Part shown: positions 15,838-25,072 of the stretch, piece by piece | How the letters are laid out: each line of letters begins with the position of its first letter | Numbering within the stretch: the first letter of the stretch is position 1 | Assembly: GCF_003610995.1 (NCBI RefSeq) | Contig: NZ_CP032543.1 | Span: 2,480,001-2,544,000 of the forward strand | DNA length: 64,000 nt | Source of the DNA: Streptomyces griseus subsp. griseus | Lineage (GTDB): Bacteria; Actinomycetota; Actinomycetes; Streptomycetales; Streptomycetaceae | Direction of reading: 5' to 3' | The notes under the pieces: model-generated | The model's database searches: none | The model's input: the letters and a program-made list of their open reading frames with translations, nothing else | Told to the model about the DNA's origin: nothing | Made by a program: the position numbers and the translations under genes

Positions 15838-16896
15838 CTACGTGGTGGCGCGGGCCAGGCCGAGTGCGTACTCCGGCCACCAGGCGCCCGCCTTCGGGCC
15901 GCCCTTGCAGTCGCCGTCGGACTCGCCGGGGCGCTTGATCCACAGGTAGGCGTCGACCTTCTCGTCGCCGGTCTCCGTGGTCGGGGGCTCGCCCAGCGCG
16001 CGGCCGGGCGGGTTGCACCAGGTCTCGGCCGGGTCGCCGCCCTCGTAGGGGCCGTTGCCGTTGCGGCTGGTGTCGATGACGAAGGGCTTGTCGCCCACCT
16101 TCACGGACAGCTTCCTGCCGAACTCCGTACTGACGTCCGTCGTGCGGAAGTTGGAGACGTTGAGCGAGAAGCCGTCCGCCTTCTCGACGCCCGCGCGCCA
16201 CAGCGGTTCGTGCAGGGTCTCGGGCGACTGCCAGCCCGCGTTGCCCGCATCGACGTAGACCTGGGTGGCGGGCTGCTTCTTCAGCCGTTCGATGGCGCCC
16301 TTGAGCAGGTCGTACCGCTCGTCGTGGTGCTCCTGGGGCGTGCAGCCGTCGACCAGGTGGAGCAGGGCGTCCGGCTCCAGGACCACGGTGGCCCGGCGTT
16401 CCCCGATGCCCTTGGCGACCCCGTCCACCCAGGCCCGGTAGGCGCCCGCGTCGGCGGCGCCGCCCTTGGAGAACTGGCCGCAGTCGCGGTGCGGGATGTT
16501 GTAGAGGACCAGCAGCGCGTACCGGTCGGCCTTCGCGGCGGCCTCGGTGACCCGCCGGGCCTCGCCCTCCGGGTCGTCCGGGCCGATCCACTCCCCGGCC
16601 GGCTGCTCGGCGATCTTCCGGATCAGGTCGGCCTTCTCCTGGTCGCCGACCTTCTCGTACGCGGCGACCTGGCGGGCCGCGGTGCCGTCCGGGTTCACCC
16701 AGTACGGGTCCTTCGCCTTGGGCCGCTGGCCGACGACCGGGGAACCGTCCGCGCCGCCGTCGTCGCCGGAGCAGCCGGACAGGAGGAGCGCGGCGCAGAG
16801 GGCCGCGGCGGTACCGGCCGCCCGGGCGCCGCTCCCGCTCAGGCCCGCCGCCGTACGTCCGCGCGGCCGGGACCGGCCGCGGTAACTGCCGTACAT
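15838..16896 (-). CDS. Glycoside hydrolase family 6 cellulase, lipoprotein
   Basis: The 352-residue protein carries a signal peptide with lipobox LLLSGCSG near residue 40, so it is probably anchored to the outer face of the membrane. The GH6 fold is clear from NIPHRDCGQFSKGG, the catalytic acid in VVLEPDAL, FVIDTSRNGNGP and WIKRPGESDGDC. GH6 enzymes cleave beta-1,4-glucan with inversion. There is no carbohydrate-binding module, unlike most secreted GH6 enzymes. The ATG at 16896 has GAGGGAGAG upstream; an 89-codon in-frame extension upstream does not look coding. No CebR-like palindrome was seen in the 338-base gap above it. Confidence 0.9.
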   Translation of the reverse strand: MYGSYRGRSRPRGRTAAGLSGSGARAAGTAAALCAALLLSGCSGDDGGADGSPVVGQRPKAKDPYWVNPDGTAARQVAAYEKVGDQEKADLIRKIAEQPAGEWIGPDDPEGEARRVTEAAAKADRYALLVLYNIPHRDCGQFSKGGAADAGAYRAWVDGVAKGIGERRATVVLEPDALLHLVDGCTPQEHHDERYDLLKGAIERLKKQPATQVYVDAGNAGWQSPETLHEPLWRAGVEKADGFSLNVSNFRTTDVSTEFGRKLSVKVGDKPFVIDTSRNGNGPYEGGDPAETWCNPPGRALGEPPTTETGDEKVDAYLWIKRPGESDGDCKGGPKAGAWWPEYALGLARATT

Positions 16897-17173
16897 CCAC
16901 TCTCCCTCGGGTGCACTGCCCGCACCGTTCTCACGGGTCGCACCACGGTGCCGCCGGTCCCGGCCATCCTGGCACAGCGGCCCGGGCCGTCCGGCGGCGG
17001 TGCCCGGCGCTCCCCACGGTCGCACAGGGGCACCGGGTTCCGGACATCCTGTTCGAAACCGGCTCCTGCGGGGTACCCGTCCCCCTACAGTGGCGGCAGA
17101 GACCGACCCCGTACCGCACGGTCCTCCCGTACCGCGCCGGGCAACTCCCGCGGCCCGGTGCACACGGTCGAGG

Positions 17174-17219
17174 CCGGCCCGGTCGGCGCGCCCCTCGCGG
17201 GATGCGCCGGCCGGGCCGG
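17174..17219 (-). terminator. Intrinsic terminator of the sortase operon
   Basis: A 16-bp stem with one G-T pair (CCGGCCCGGTCGGCGC against 17204-17219) and a 14-base loop lies just past the stop of the class F sortase. The rest of the 16897-17234 gap holds only the presumed cellulase promoter; I see no gene in it. Confidence 0.65.
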
Positions 17220-17234
17220 ATGTCCCGCGCTCGC

Positions 17235-17894
17235 CTACCCGCCGCGCGCGCCCGTGAGGTAGGCGGAGACGACCACGTTCGCCGTGTACGAGCGGGACTT
17301 CTTGTCGTACGTGCCGCCGCAGGTGATCAGCCGCAGCTCCGCCCGGCCGTCCACGCGGGGCCCGTAGGCCTTCTTGGCGTCGAAGCGTTCCCGGGTGACG
17401 ACCTGCACGTCGTCCACCGTGAACTCGGCGACGCTGCCGTCCTCCCCGACCACCTTCACCTTCTCGCCCGGCCGCACCGCGCTGAGCCCGTAGAAGACGG
17501 CGGGCCTGGTCTCGGTGTCGACATGGCCGACGAGCAGGGCCGGGCCCTCGGCGCCGGGCTCGGTGCCCTTGCCGTACCAGCCGGCCGTCTGCGGCAGGTC
17601 GTACGGCGGCGGGTCGATGGCCCCGTCCTTGTCGAGGCCGCGCCGGACGACCGGGGCGTCGATCCCGACGGACGGCACCTCCACACTGCGCGGGGCGGCG
17701 CCCTCGACCGGCTCGTGCGCCGGGGGCAGCGGGGCCCCGAGCGGGCGGCCGACCGCGGCGACGTCCCCGGTGGTCGGGGCCGACATCCCGCCGGACGCGT
17801 CGCGCCCCCAGAGCCAGAGGCCGAGCAGCAGCACGGCCCAGGCCACTCCGGTCAGCAGTCGCCCGGTGCCTGCCGGGCGGTCCGGGGCGGGCAT
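17235..17894 (-). CDS. Class F sortase
   Basis: The 219-residue protein has one N-terminal membrane helix (LLTGVAWAVLLLGLWLW) and an extracellular sortase barrel with the catalytic His in LLVGHVDT, Cys in LITCGGTYD and Arg in KKSRSYTANVVVSAYL. The spacing and Cys context fit class F enzymes of Actinobacteria. Its ATG lies one base after the stop of the upstream membrane-anchored protein, so they form an operon. That pairing suggests the two act together, but the neighbour has no clear LPXTG-type motif. Confidence 0.88.
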   Translation of the reverse strand: MPAPDRPAGTGRLLTGVAWAVLLLGLWLWGRDASGGMSAPTTGDVAAVGRPLGAPLPPAHEPVEGAAPRSVEVPSVGIDAPVVRRGLDKDGAIDPPPYDLPQTAGWYGKGTEPGAEGPALLVGHVDTETRPAVFYGLSAVRPGEKVKVVGEDGSVAEFTVDDVQVVTRERFDAKKAYGPRVDGRAELRLITCGGTYDKKSRSYTANVVVSAYLTGARGG

Positions 17895-17895
17895 G

Positions 17896-18461
17896 TCAGT
17901 CCGCGGCCGGGTCGCGGCGGCGGCGCGAGGTGCGCAGGGCCACGGCCACGGAGGCGACGGCGGCGAGGACGAGGCCGATCACCGCGTGCCGGGTGCCTGG
18001 GCCCTGGGATTCGGCGGCCTCTTCGGCGAGGGTGGCGGTGCCTCCGCCGCCCGCCTTGACGGGGCCACGGGCGAGGGGCGGGTGTGGTGGATGACGGTGA
18101 GGGTGCCGGTCGCCTTGCCCTGGCCGTCCTTGCACGTCACCCAGACGTCGTAGGAGCGGGGTTCGGCATCGGAGCGGATGGTGGCCTCGGCGAAGAGGCC
18201 CCTTTCGTCGGCGGGGGTGAAGTGGGCTTCCGAGACGAAGGCGTCGGAGTTGCCCTTGGCCTGACGGCCCTTGCCGCAGATGTCGACCCAGAGTTCCACC
18301 TGCCCGCCCGGGGCGATCGTGGACGGGGTGACCGAGACGGTGCCGGTCCTGCGGTCGTCGTCACCGGCCCGGGCGGCCGGGGATGCCTGGGCGGCGGACA
18401 CGGGCAGGGCTATGAGCGCGGCCGCCGCTGCGGCACAGAACGTGATGGGCGTGGAACGCAT
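17896..18461 (-). pseudogene. Secreted single-pass protein upstream of the sortase, split by one missing base
   Basis: Translation starts at the ATG at 18461 with a perfect AGGAGG ribosome site and a signal peptide (MRSTPITFCAAAAAALIALP). The extracellular part reads to VIHHTRP. The frame then becomes nonsense, while the neighbouring frame continues sensibly with VKAGGGGTATLAEEAAE, a membrane helix HAVIGLVLAAVASVAVAL and a basic tail TSRRRRDPAAD that ends at 17896. One extra base at the G4 run 18075-18078 would restore a 188-residue protein. It may be a real frameshift or a sequencing error. Function is unknown; it is paired with the class F sortase. Confidence 0.75.
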
Positions 18462-18569
18462 CGTGAACCTCCTAGGGGAAGGTTCGGCTCTGGGCCCGCG
18501 CCCCGCATCCGCAGTCCTCCATTCGAGCGACTGCGGATGCGGTCAGCGCAGGTCAGATGCGGTGCCGGG

Positions 18570-19376
18570 TCAGGGGCGGTCCACCTGGTCCGGCAGGTCG
18601 ATGAGGTCGACCAGATCCGCGATGGAGTCGACGACGTGGGACGGCCGGAACGGGTAGCGGTCGATGTCCGCGGTGCCCGTCAGACCGGTGAGGACCAGGA
18701 ACGTCTGCATCCCCGCCTCCAGACCCGCCAGGACGTCGGTGTCCATCCGGTCGCCGATCATGGCGCTGGTCTCGGAGTGGGCGCCGATGGCGTTCAGCCC
18801 GGTCCGCATCATCAGCGGGTTGGGCTTGCCCGCGAAGTACGGCTCCTTGCCGGTGGCCTTGGTGATCAGGGCGGCGACCGAGCCGGTGGCGGGCAGCGGG
18901 CCCTCGGCGGACGGACCGGTCTCGTCCGGGTTGGTGCAGATGAAGCGGGCGCCCGCGTTGATCAGCCGGATCGCCTTGGTGAGCGCCTCGAAGCTGTACG
19001 TCCGGGTCTCGCCGAGCACCACGTAGTCCGGGGCGTGGTCGGTCAGCACGTACCCGATGTCGTGCAGCGCGGTGGTGAGCCCCGCCTCGCCGATGACGTA
19101 CGCCGTGCCGCCGGGGCGCTGGTCGTCCAGGAACTGGGCGGTGGCCAGGGCGGAGGTCCAGATGTTCTCCACGGGCACGTCCAGGCCCATGCGGCTGAGG
19201 CGGGCGTGCAGGTCGCGCGCGGTGTAGATGGAGTTGTTGGTGAGGACGAGGAAAGGGAGCCCGGAATCCCGCAGCCGCTTGATGAAGGCGTCGGCGCCGG
19301 GGATCGGGATGCCCTCGTGGATGAGGACGCCGTCCATGTCGGTGAGCCAGGAAGTGATCGGCTTGCGGTCTGCCAT
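18570..19376 (-). CDS. HAD-IIA family sugar-phosphate phosphatase (NagD-like)
   Basis: The 268-residue protein has HAD motif I as DMDGVLIHEGIPIPGA, motif II in LVLTNNS, the IIA cap domain, and motif III/IV in GKPNPLMM and MIGDRMDTDVLAGLEAGM. NagD-like enzymes remove phosphate from nucleotides and small sugar phosphates. The ATG at 19376 has GCAGGAG upstream. It has its own transcript, since a hairpin separates it from the phosphatase gene above. Confidence 0.9.
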   Translation of the reverse strand: MADRKPITSWLTDMDGVLIHEGIPIPGADAFIKRLRDSGLPFLVLTNNSIYTARDLHARLSRMGLDVPVENIWTSALATAQFLDDQRPGGTAYVIGEAGLTTALHDIGYVLTDHAPDYVVLGETRTYSFEALTKAIRLINAGARFICTNPDETGPSAEGPLPATGSVAALITKATGKEPYFAGKPNPLMMRTGLNAIGAHSETSAMIGDRMDTDVLAGLEAGMQTFLVLTGLTGTADIDRYPFRPSHVVDSIADLVDLIDLPDQVDRP

Positions 19377-19406
19377 GTGCGGGGACTCCTGCCGTACGTA
19401 CTGCAC

Positions 19407-19446
19407 GCTGGGGGTGCCCGGACCACGCCGTCCCGGCACCCCCAGC
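19407..19446 (-). terminator. Intrinsic terminator of the Tat-exported phosphatase gene
   Basis: A 12-bp stem (GCTGGGGGTGCC with its complement at 19435-19446) lies 5 bases after the stop codon of the 19451-20995 gene. Confidence 0.75.
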
Positions 19447-19450
19447 ATAA

Positions 19451-20995
19451 TTAGCCGGTGGTGATCTTGACCCCGTCGACCACCCAGTACCAGTTGTTGG
19501 CGCCGGTGTAGTGGAACCGGAAGCTCACACTGGTCGCTCCGGCCGGGACGCTCAGCTTCAGCGACTGCGGCTGGGAGATCACGTCGGAGGTGTAGCTCTT
19601 GACGGCGGTCGGGGTGGAGCCGTTCCAGGAGGCGAGGACGCGGGCGCTCTGGCTGCCCTCCTGCCGGTAGAGGGTGGTGAAGTCCAGCGTCACCGTGGAC
19701 CTGCCGCCGACCGCGTACGCCGGGGTGACGAGCGTGGAGTCGAAGGGGCCGGAGGAGGCCTTGTCGTCCCACTCGTCGGAGTCGGCCACCGCGAAGATCC
19801 CGCGCGAGCGGACGTTCAGCTCACGCCACTGATCGCGCTGGGTGCGGCTCCAGAACTCGTCGGTGGCGAAGGACCAGCCGCGCCACTCGGCCACTCCCCC
19901 GGTGCCCATCGCCGAGTTGATGACCGACCAGCCGCTGGGGGCGGTGTGGGTCCAGCCGAGGACCCCGGCCGGGATGCCGGTCTCGTCGACCCGGCCCGCG
20001 AGCGCCGGGTAGAGGGCCTCGAAGGGGTCGGTGGAGCGCTCCTGGATCGGCTTGCCGTCCAGGCCCCAGGCGGGGTCCGGTGCGATGCCGAGCTGCTTGA
20101 AGACGGTGGCGGCGACATCGACGAGGCGGGTGTCGCCGGGGGTGGCACCCGCGGCGATGCCGGGGCCCTGGGCGAGGACGAAGGTGCGGCGCTCCTCGAT
20201 GCTGCTGCCGCCGTGGCCGCCCGCGTCCGTGTGGCCGTGGTCGGTGGCGACGATGATCGTCCACCGCTCGGTGGCGTACGACGGACGGGCCTTGATCGCG
20301 GCGAGGAGACGGCCGAGGTAGCCGTCGATGACGTCGAGCGCCTGGCGGTACTGGGCGCTGGCCGCGCCGAGGTTGTGGCCGACGATGTCGACCTGCCCGA
20401 AGTAGACGAAGAGGACGTCCGGGTTCTGGTTGCGCAGGATCGACTCGGTGCCGGCGGCGATGGTGGCGTCGTGGCCGGTGTAGCCGTCGCGGTCGCCGTC
20501 CAGGACGAGCTTGGCGTCGGCGCCCGGGGTGACCGTGCCCTGGGCGTCCAGGGGCTTCCAGTCGACGGCGGCGTACGTGGAGAGCTGGGGCCTCACCTGG
20601 GCGAGGCGGGCGAGGAAGCCGGGGTACTGCCCGTAGTTCTTGCCGGCGAAGGAGTTCTCCTTCACGCCGTGCTTGTCGGGCCAGACACCGGTGGAGATGG
20701 TCGACCAGCCGGGGCCGGAGGAGGTGGCGGCCATCGGGTTGGTGTAGAGCAGGGAGGTGCCGTACGTGCCGTTCGCCATCATCCCCTTGAGGTGCGGGGC
20801 GCCGGCGGCGGCGATGACGTCGTGGCGCAGCCCGTCGATGCCGACGACGAGCACCTTGTCCTGGCTGGTGCCGTCGGGAAGCGTGGGCGGGGCGGCGTAC
20901 GCGGTGGCGGCGGAGGCGAGGGAGCCGACGGCCGCGGCGGACGCGGCGGCGGCCGTGGTGGCGAGCACGGAGCGCCGGGAGACGGATCGGGACAC
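19451..20995 (-). CDS. Tat-exported alkaline phosphatase / phosphodiesterase superfamily protein
   Basis: The 514-residue protein begins with a twin-arginine signal (VSRRSVLATTAAAA, ending near AYAAP). The catalytic domain is of the type I phosphodiesterase/nucleotide pyrophosphatase family: VVGIDGLRHDV gives the metal-binding Asp, TNPMAATSSGPGWSTISTG the nucleophile region, and VATDHGHTDAGGHGG the C-terminal metal ligands. The last 140 residues form a beta-rich domain (from GWSFATDEFW to DGVKITTG), possibly for binding carbohydrate. GTG start at 20995 follows GGAGG. A 16-nt operator-like sequence shared with the phosphonate operon lies 60 bases upstream, so it probably belongs to the same regulon. 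Confidence 0.85.
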   Translation of the reverse strand: MSRSVSRRSVLATTAAAASAAAVGSLASAATAYAAPPTLPDGTSQDKVLVVGIDGLRHDVIAAAGAPHLKGMMANGTYGTSLLYTNPMAATSSGPGWSTISTGVWPDKHGVKENSFAGKNYGQYPGFLARLAQVRPQLSTYAAVDWKPLDAQGTVTPGADAKLVLDGDRDGYTGHDATIAAGTESILRNQNPDVLFVYFGQVDIVGHNLGAASAQYRQALDVIDGYLGRLLAAIKARPSYATERWTIIVATDHGHTDAGGHGGSSIEERRTFVLAQGPGIAAGATPGDTRLVDVAATVFKQLGIAPDPAWGLDGKPIQERSTDPFEALYPALAGRVDETGIPAGVLGWTHTAPSGWSVINSAMGTGGVAEWRGWSFATDEFWSRTQRDQWRELNVRSRGIFAVADSDEWDDKASSGPFDSTLVTPAYAVGGRSTVTLDFTTLYRQEGSQSARVLASWNGSTPTAVKSYTSDVISQPQSLKLSVPAGATSVSFRFHYTGANNWYWVVDGVKITTG

Positions 20996-21054
20996 GTGAT
21001 CCTCCAGAGGGGGACGGTGACACGGAGTGGATGGCGGGGCGTGAACTACCTTCT

Positions 21055-21070
21055 GGACCAGACCCGTTAC
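21055..21070 (-). promoter_or_regulatory. Operator-like sequence shared with the phosphonate operon (copy 1)
   Basis: On the minus strand this reads TAACGGGTCTGGTCCA, upstream of the exported phosphatase. It matches 15 of 16 bases of the site at 26988-27003. The GGTCTRGTCC core resembles targets of GntR/HutC-type regulators. Confidence 0.6.
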
Positions 21071-21153
21071 CTTTGCGAGACAAGTGGGCACAGTCCAGAG
21101 CTTCGCGGTGCGGGATGGACCTTCGCAGGCGACCGTGGCCGAAAGATGGCCGG

Positions 21154-22218
21154 TCAGCTTCCGGTGGCCGACTTCCAGGCGTCGATGTACCTGTCCAGGT
21201 CGGCGCCGATGTCCGCCCAGTCCGGCTCGAAGACCTCCACGCCCTCCAACAGCCCTTTGAGTTCCGTGGCGTTGGCGTCGGTGGCCTTGATGTCCTTGCG
21301 GGCGGCGAACCCGCCGCCGACCGCGCTGACATCGCGCTGGGCCTTCTCGGAGAGGAGGAAGTCCAGCAGCTTCTTGCCGTTCTCGCTGTGCGGGGCCTTC
21401 GCCAGCAGCCCGGCCGCGTACGGGAGGGCGAAGCTGGTGGGCTTCCCGTCGCCCTTGGCCGGGAACCAGATGCCGAGGTTGGGCATGTCCTTGGACTGGG
21501 CGTAGTTCATCTGGACGTCCCCGTTGGCGACGAGGAGTTCCCCCTTGTCGACCTTGGGGGCGAGCTTGCCGGTGGAGGCGGACGGGCCGACGTTGTTGGT
21601 CTGGAGCCGCTTCAGGTACTCCATGGCCGGCTCCTTGCCGCCGAAGTCGTGCATCGCCTTGATGAGGACGGCGGTCCCGTCACCGGCGACGCCGGGGGTG
21701 GAGTATTGGACCTTCTCCTTGTACGAGGCGTCCAGCAGCTCCTCCCAGGTGCGGGGCGGGGTCTTCAGCCGCTGCTTGTTGTAGATGAAGCCGAAGTAGT
21801 TGTTGACGACGGAGGTCCACTTGGCATCGGGCGCCTTGTCCGCCGCGTCGACCTGGTCGGCGCCCGCGGGCTCGTACGCCGCGAGAAGCCCCTTGGAGTC
21901 GGCCTGCTGGATGAAGGGCGGGAGGGTGACGAGCACATCCGCCTGGGTGTTGGACTTCTCGCGGACGGTGCGCTGCACCATCTCGCCGGAGCCGCCCTCG
22001 ACGTACTTCACCTTGATGCCGGTCTCCTTCTCGAACTCCTCGAAGACCTTGTCGTACCAGCCCTCGCCGTTCTCGCCCTTGAGGCCGTCGGCGCTGTAGA
22101 CGGTGACGACCTTCTCGTCGGAGGCGGCGGAGGTGCCACCGCAGGCGGTGAGGGTGAGAGCGGCGAGGGAGAGGGCGCCGAGGACGGCGACGGGCTGCGT
22201 GAGGGCATGGGTGCGCAT
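21154..22218 (-). CDS. 2-aminoethylphosphonate-type ABC transporter substrate-binding lipoprotein
   Basis: The 354-residue family-1 type binding protein has a signal peptide and lipobox LTLTACGG. The mature part begins VVTVYSADGLKGENGEGWYDKVFEEF, resembling iron, thiamine and phosphonate binding proteins (PhnS-like). Assignment to 2-aminoethylphosphonate rests mainly on its place in a five-gene operon with a phosphonatase-like hydrolase and a flavin oxidase. ATG at 22218 has AGGAGAAG upstream. It is the last gene of the operon. Confidence 0.82.
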   Translation of the reverse strand: MRTHALTQPVAVLGALSLAALTLTACGGTSAASDEKVVTVYSADGLKGENGEGWYDKVFEEFEKETGIKVKYVEGGSGEMVQRTVREKSNTQADVLVTLPPFIQQADSKGLLAAYEPAGADQVDAADKAPDAKWTSVVNNYFGFIYNKQRLKTPPRTWEELLDASYKEKVQYSTPGVAGDGTAVLIKAMHDFGGKEPAMEYLKRLQTNNVGPSASTGKLAPKVDKGELLVANGDVQMNYAQSKDMPNLGIWFPAKGDGKPTSFALPYAAGLLAKAPHSENGKKLLDFLLSEKAQRDVSAVGGGFAARKDIKATDANATELKGLLEGVEVFEPDWADIGADLDRYIDAWKSATGS

Positions 22219-22262
22219 GGGATGTCTTCTCCTGGAGCGGTTGCGTGACGGGGTTCGGGTTC

Positions 22263-23060
22263 TCAGCGGTAGGAGGCGCGGGTCCGGATGCGGGAGACGG
22301 CCGTCAGGACGAGGAGCGTCGTCCCCATCAGGACCACGGCGAGCGCGGCGCCGGTGAAGAGCGAGCCACGGTCGGTGGCGGCGAAGATCTGCACCGGCAG
22401 CGGGGTCCAGTCCGGCGGGTAGAGCATCATCGTGGCGCTCAACTCCCCCATGGACAGGGCGAAGCAGAGCCCGGCGGCCGCGGTGAGCGAGGGCAGCAGG
22501 AGCGGCAGTCTGACCCGCCACAGGACGCGGGCGGGGCTCGCGCCGAGGCTGGCAGCGGCCTGCTCGTACATCGGGTCCAGGCGCCGGGCGGCGGCCGAGA
22601 CGGACTGGTAGGCGAAGGCGGTGACCAGGACCGTGTGGGCGATGATCACGATCCAGCGGGTGCCGTTGAGGAGCACCGGCGGCCGGCTGAAGGCGACGAG
22701 CACCGCGAGGCCGACGACCACGGACGGCACGGCGACCGGCAGCATGAACAGCGCGTCCAGGAACCGCTTCCCGCGCCGCCCGAGGGAGCCGGCGGCGAGC
22801 GCCGCCCAGCCGCCGAGGACCAGGGCGAGCACGCCGGCGCAGAGCGCGGTCACCAGGCTGGTGGTCAGCGCCTGGAGGGAGTCGCCGCTGGTCGCGGCGG
22901 CGTAGCGGGTGGTGGTGGGGCCGGAGGGGAGGGCGCCGGACCAGTTGGTGGAGAACGAGGCGGCGAGGATGACGAGGAGGGGCAGGGCGAAGAGGGGGAC
23001 GAAGAGGAGTGCGAAGGCGGACCAGGTGGCCCACTTTCCCGTACGGCTATGCACCAGCAC
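22263..23060 (-). CDS. Phosphonate-type ABC transporter permease (second)
   Basis: The 265-residue protein has six membrane helices and the EAA-type loop EQAAASLGASPARVLWRVRL near residue 165. It is the single-domain partner of the permease encoded immediately upstream; its GTG at 23060 overlaps that gene's end by 14 bases, so both subunits are coupled. PDWTPLPVQIFA near the C-terminus is characteristic of this branch. Confidence 0.85.
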   Translation of the reverse strand: MLVHSRTGKWATWSAFALLFVPLFALPLLVILAASFSTNWSGALPSGPTTTRYAAATSGDSLQALTTSLVTALCAGVLALVLGGWAALAAGSLGRRGKRFLDALFMLPVAVPSVVVGLAVLVAFSRPPVLLNGTRWIVIIAHTVLVTAFAYQSVSAAARRLDPMYEQAAASLGASPARVLWRVRLPLLLPSLTAAAGLCFALSMGELSATMMLYPPDWTPLPVQIFAATDRGSLFTGAALAVVLMGTTLLVLTAVSRIRTRASYR

Positions 23061-23967
23061 GACGGCTCACCACCCGGTACAGGCCGTAAAGGCCCACGGA
23101 GAGAACGATGTTGACGACGGCGACGACACAGGCGGCCGGGTAGTCCGACTCCAGGATCGCCTTGCTGTAGACGAGCATCGGCAGCGTCGTGACCCCTTTC
23201 GCCCCGGTGAACAGGACGATCCCGAACTCGTTGAGGCAGAGCACCAGCACGAGGCTGCCGCCGGACGCGAGCGCGGGGAGCGCCTCGGGCAGGATCACCT
23301 GCCGCACGGTCCGCAGCGGCCCGGCGCCGAGCGAGGAGGCCACTTCCAGCTGGGCCGTGTCGAGCTGGGAGAAGGCGGCGAGCAGCGGGCGCATCACGAA
23401 GGGGGTGAAGTACGTGATCTCCGCGAGCAGGACGCCCCACGGGGTGGTCAGGAAGTGGAAGGGCCCCTCGGCCGCTCCGGTGACGCCCGTCCAGGCGCCG
23501 TTGGCCATCCCGACCGACCCGTAGAGGAAGAGCAGGGCCAGCGTGATGAGGAAGGACGGGAAGGAGAGGAAGACGTCGATGAACCGGGCGACGGCCTTGC
23601 CGCCGGGGAACGGCACGAAGGCGATGACCAGGGCGAGGGCGAAGCCGAGGACCAGACAGCCGACGGTGGCGCCGACCGCGAGCCGGACGGTGGTGGTGAG
23701 CGCCTCGCGGAAGGCGGTGGAGGCGAGGACCTCGGTGTAGGGGGCGAGGGAGGCGCCGCCCTCGTCCAGGGATTCGGGGGTGAAGGACTGCCGGACGACG
23801 AGGGCCAGCGGGTAGAGGAAGCCGAGCGCGAGGACGAGGACGGGCGGGAGGGCCCAGGCCCAGGTGGGCGTCCGCCTGAGGCGGGTGGGTGCCGTGCCGG
23901 GGCCGGGCGGGCCCGCGGCTCTCCCGCCGCTCGCGGCGTTGGTGCTGGAGGCAGCGGTGCTAGCCAC
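23047..23967 (-). CDS. Phosphonate-type ABC transporter permease (first)
   Basis: The 306-residue permease has an N-terminal Gly/Ala/Pro-rich stretch of about 35 residues, then six membrane helices and the docking loop EVASSLGAGPLRTVRQVILP. GTG at 23967 overlaps the ATPase stop within GTGGCTAG and has GAGG upstream; a longer in-frame start reads as Arg-rich nonsense. It would form the membrane channel with the product of 22263-23060. Confidence 0.85.
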   Translation of the reverse strand: MASTAASSTNAASGGRAAGPPGPGTAPTRLRRTPTWAWALPPVLVLALGFLYPLALVVRQSFTPESLDEGGASLAPYTEVLASTAFREALTTTVRLAVGATVGCLVLGFALALVIAFVPFPGGKAVARFIDVFLSFPSFLITLALLFLYGSVGMANGAWTGVTGAAEGPFHFLTTPWGVLLAEITYFTPFVMRPLLAAFSQLDTAQLEVASSLGAGPLRTVRQVILPEALPALASGGSLVLVLCLNEFGIVLFTGAKGVTTLPMLVYSKAILESDYPAACVVAVVNIVLSVGLYGLYRVVSRRAGA

Positions 23968-25072
23968 TGGCCACCGCCTCGGCCTTCGGCGGGGCGGCCT
24001 CCGGTGCCGTCCCGGCCGGGAGGAGCACCGCGTCCTCCGCCGCGAAGTGCAGGGTGACCGGAGCGCCGAGGGCCGGGGGCTCACGGAGTTCGCGGAGGTC
24101 GGCCATCAGGCGGTGGCCGTCGATGTCGGCGTGGACGCGGTGGGTGGAGCCGCGCCACTGGACCTCGGTGACCGTGCCGCTGAGCGCGTTGGGCCCGGCG
24201 CCGAGGCCGACGAGGTGCGGGCGGACGCAGAGGGTGGCGGTGGCCCCTTGGGCGGCGGCCTCGGTGGGGACGTCGAGGGAGGTGCCCGCCAGGTCCACGC
24301 GCCCCGGGGCTGTGACGGTGACCGGGAGGAGGTTGGCGTTGCCGACGAACGACGCGGTGAACTGCGTACGGGGCCGCCGGTACAGCTCCTCGGGGGTGCC
24401 GCAGTCCTGGAGCCGGGCACGGTCCATGACGGCGATCCGGTCGGCCAGGGTGAGCGCCTCGACCTGGTCGTGGGTGACGTACAGGATGGATACGTGGGGC
24501 AACTCGCGGTGCAGCCGCGCGAGTTCGGCGAGCATGCCGGAGCGGAGCCGGGCGTCGAGTGCGGAGAGCGGTTCGTCGAGGAGGAGGACGCCGGGCCGGA
24601 TGGCCAGGGCGCGGGCGATGGCGACGCGCTGCTGCTGGCCGCCGGATAGCTCGCGGGGGTGGCGGGCGGCGTACCCGGCCATCCCGACGAGTTCGAGGGC
24701 CTCGGCCACCCGCCCGGCGATCTCGGCCTTGGGGGTGCGGTGGGCCTTCAGGCCGAAGGCGACGTTGTCCTTGACCTTGAGGTGCGGGAAGAGCGCGTAC
24801 TGCTGCACCACCATGCCGATGCCCCGCCGGTGCGGGGGCAGTTGGGTCACCTCCCGCCCGCCGATGAACACCCGCCCGGAGGCGGGCCGGACGAACCCGG
24901 CGACGGCGCGCAGAGCGGTGGTCTTGCCGGAGCCGGAGGGCCCGAGGAGGGCCATGACCTCGCCGGGTTCGACGGTGAGGTCCAGGCGGTCCAGGACGGT
25001 GTTGTGCCCGTACGCGACGCTGACCCCGTCGAACCGGACGCCGCTGGGGGCGGCGGGGTTTCCGGGGCTCAT
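23960..25072 (-). CDS. Phosphonate-type ABC transporter ATP-binding protein
   Basis: The 370-residue ATPase has Walker A GPSGSGKTT, Q-loop VVQQYALFPHL, signature LSGGQQQRVAIARAL, Walker B VLLLDEPLSALDAR and H-loop VTHDQVEAL. A C-terminal TOBE-like domain (VRPHLVGLGAG... to AAEDAVLLP) is typical of importers for phosphonate, iron or polyamines. Its ATG overlaps the stop of the hydrolase gene (ATGA), which confirms operon membership. Confidence 0.9.
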   Translation of the reverse strand: MSPGNPAAPSGVRFDGVSVAYGHNTVLDRLDLTVEPGEVMALLGPSGSGKTTALRAVAGFVRPASGRVFIGGREVTQLPPHRRGIGMVVQQYALFPHLKVKDNVAFGLKAHRTPKAEIAGRVAEALELVGMAGYAARHPRELSGGQQQRVAIARALAIRPGVLLLDEPLSALDARLRSGMLAELARLHRELPHVSILYVTHDQVEALTLADRIAVMDRARLQDCGTPEELYRRPRTQFTASFVGNANLLPVTVTAPGRVDLAGTSLDVPTEAAAQGATATLCVRPHLVGLGAGPNALSGTVTEVQWRGSTHRVHADIDGHRLMADLRELREPPALGAPVTLHFAAEDAVLLPAGTAPEAAPPKAEAVASG

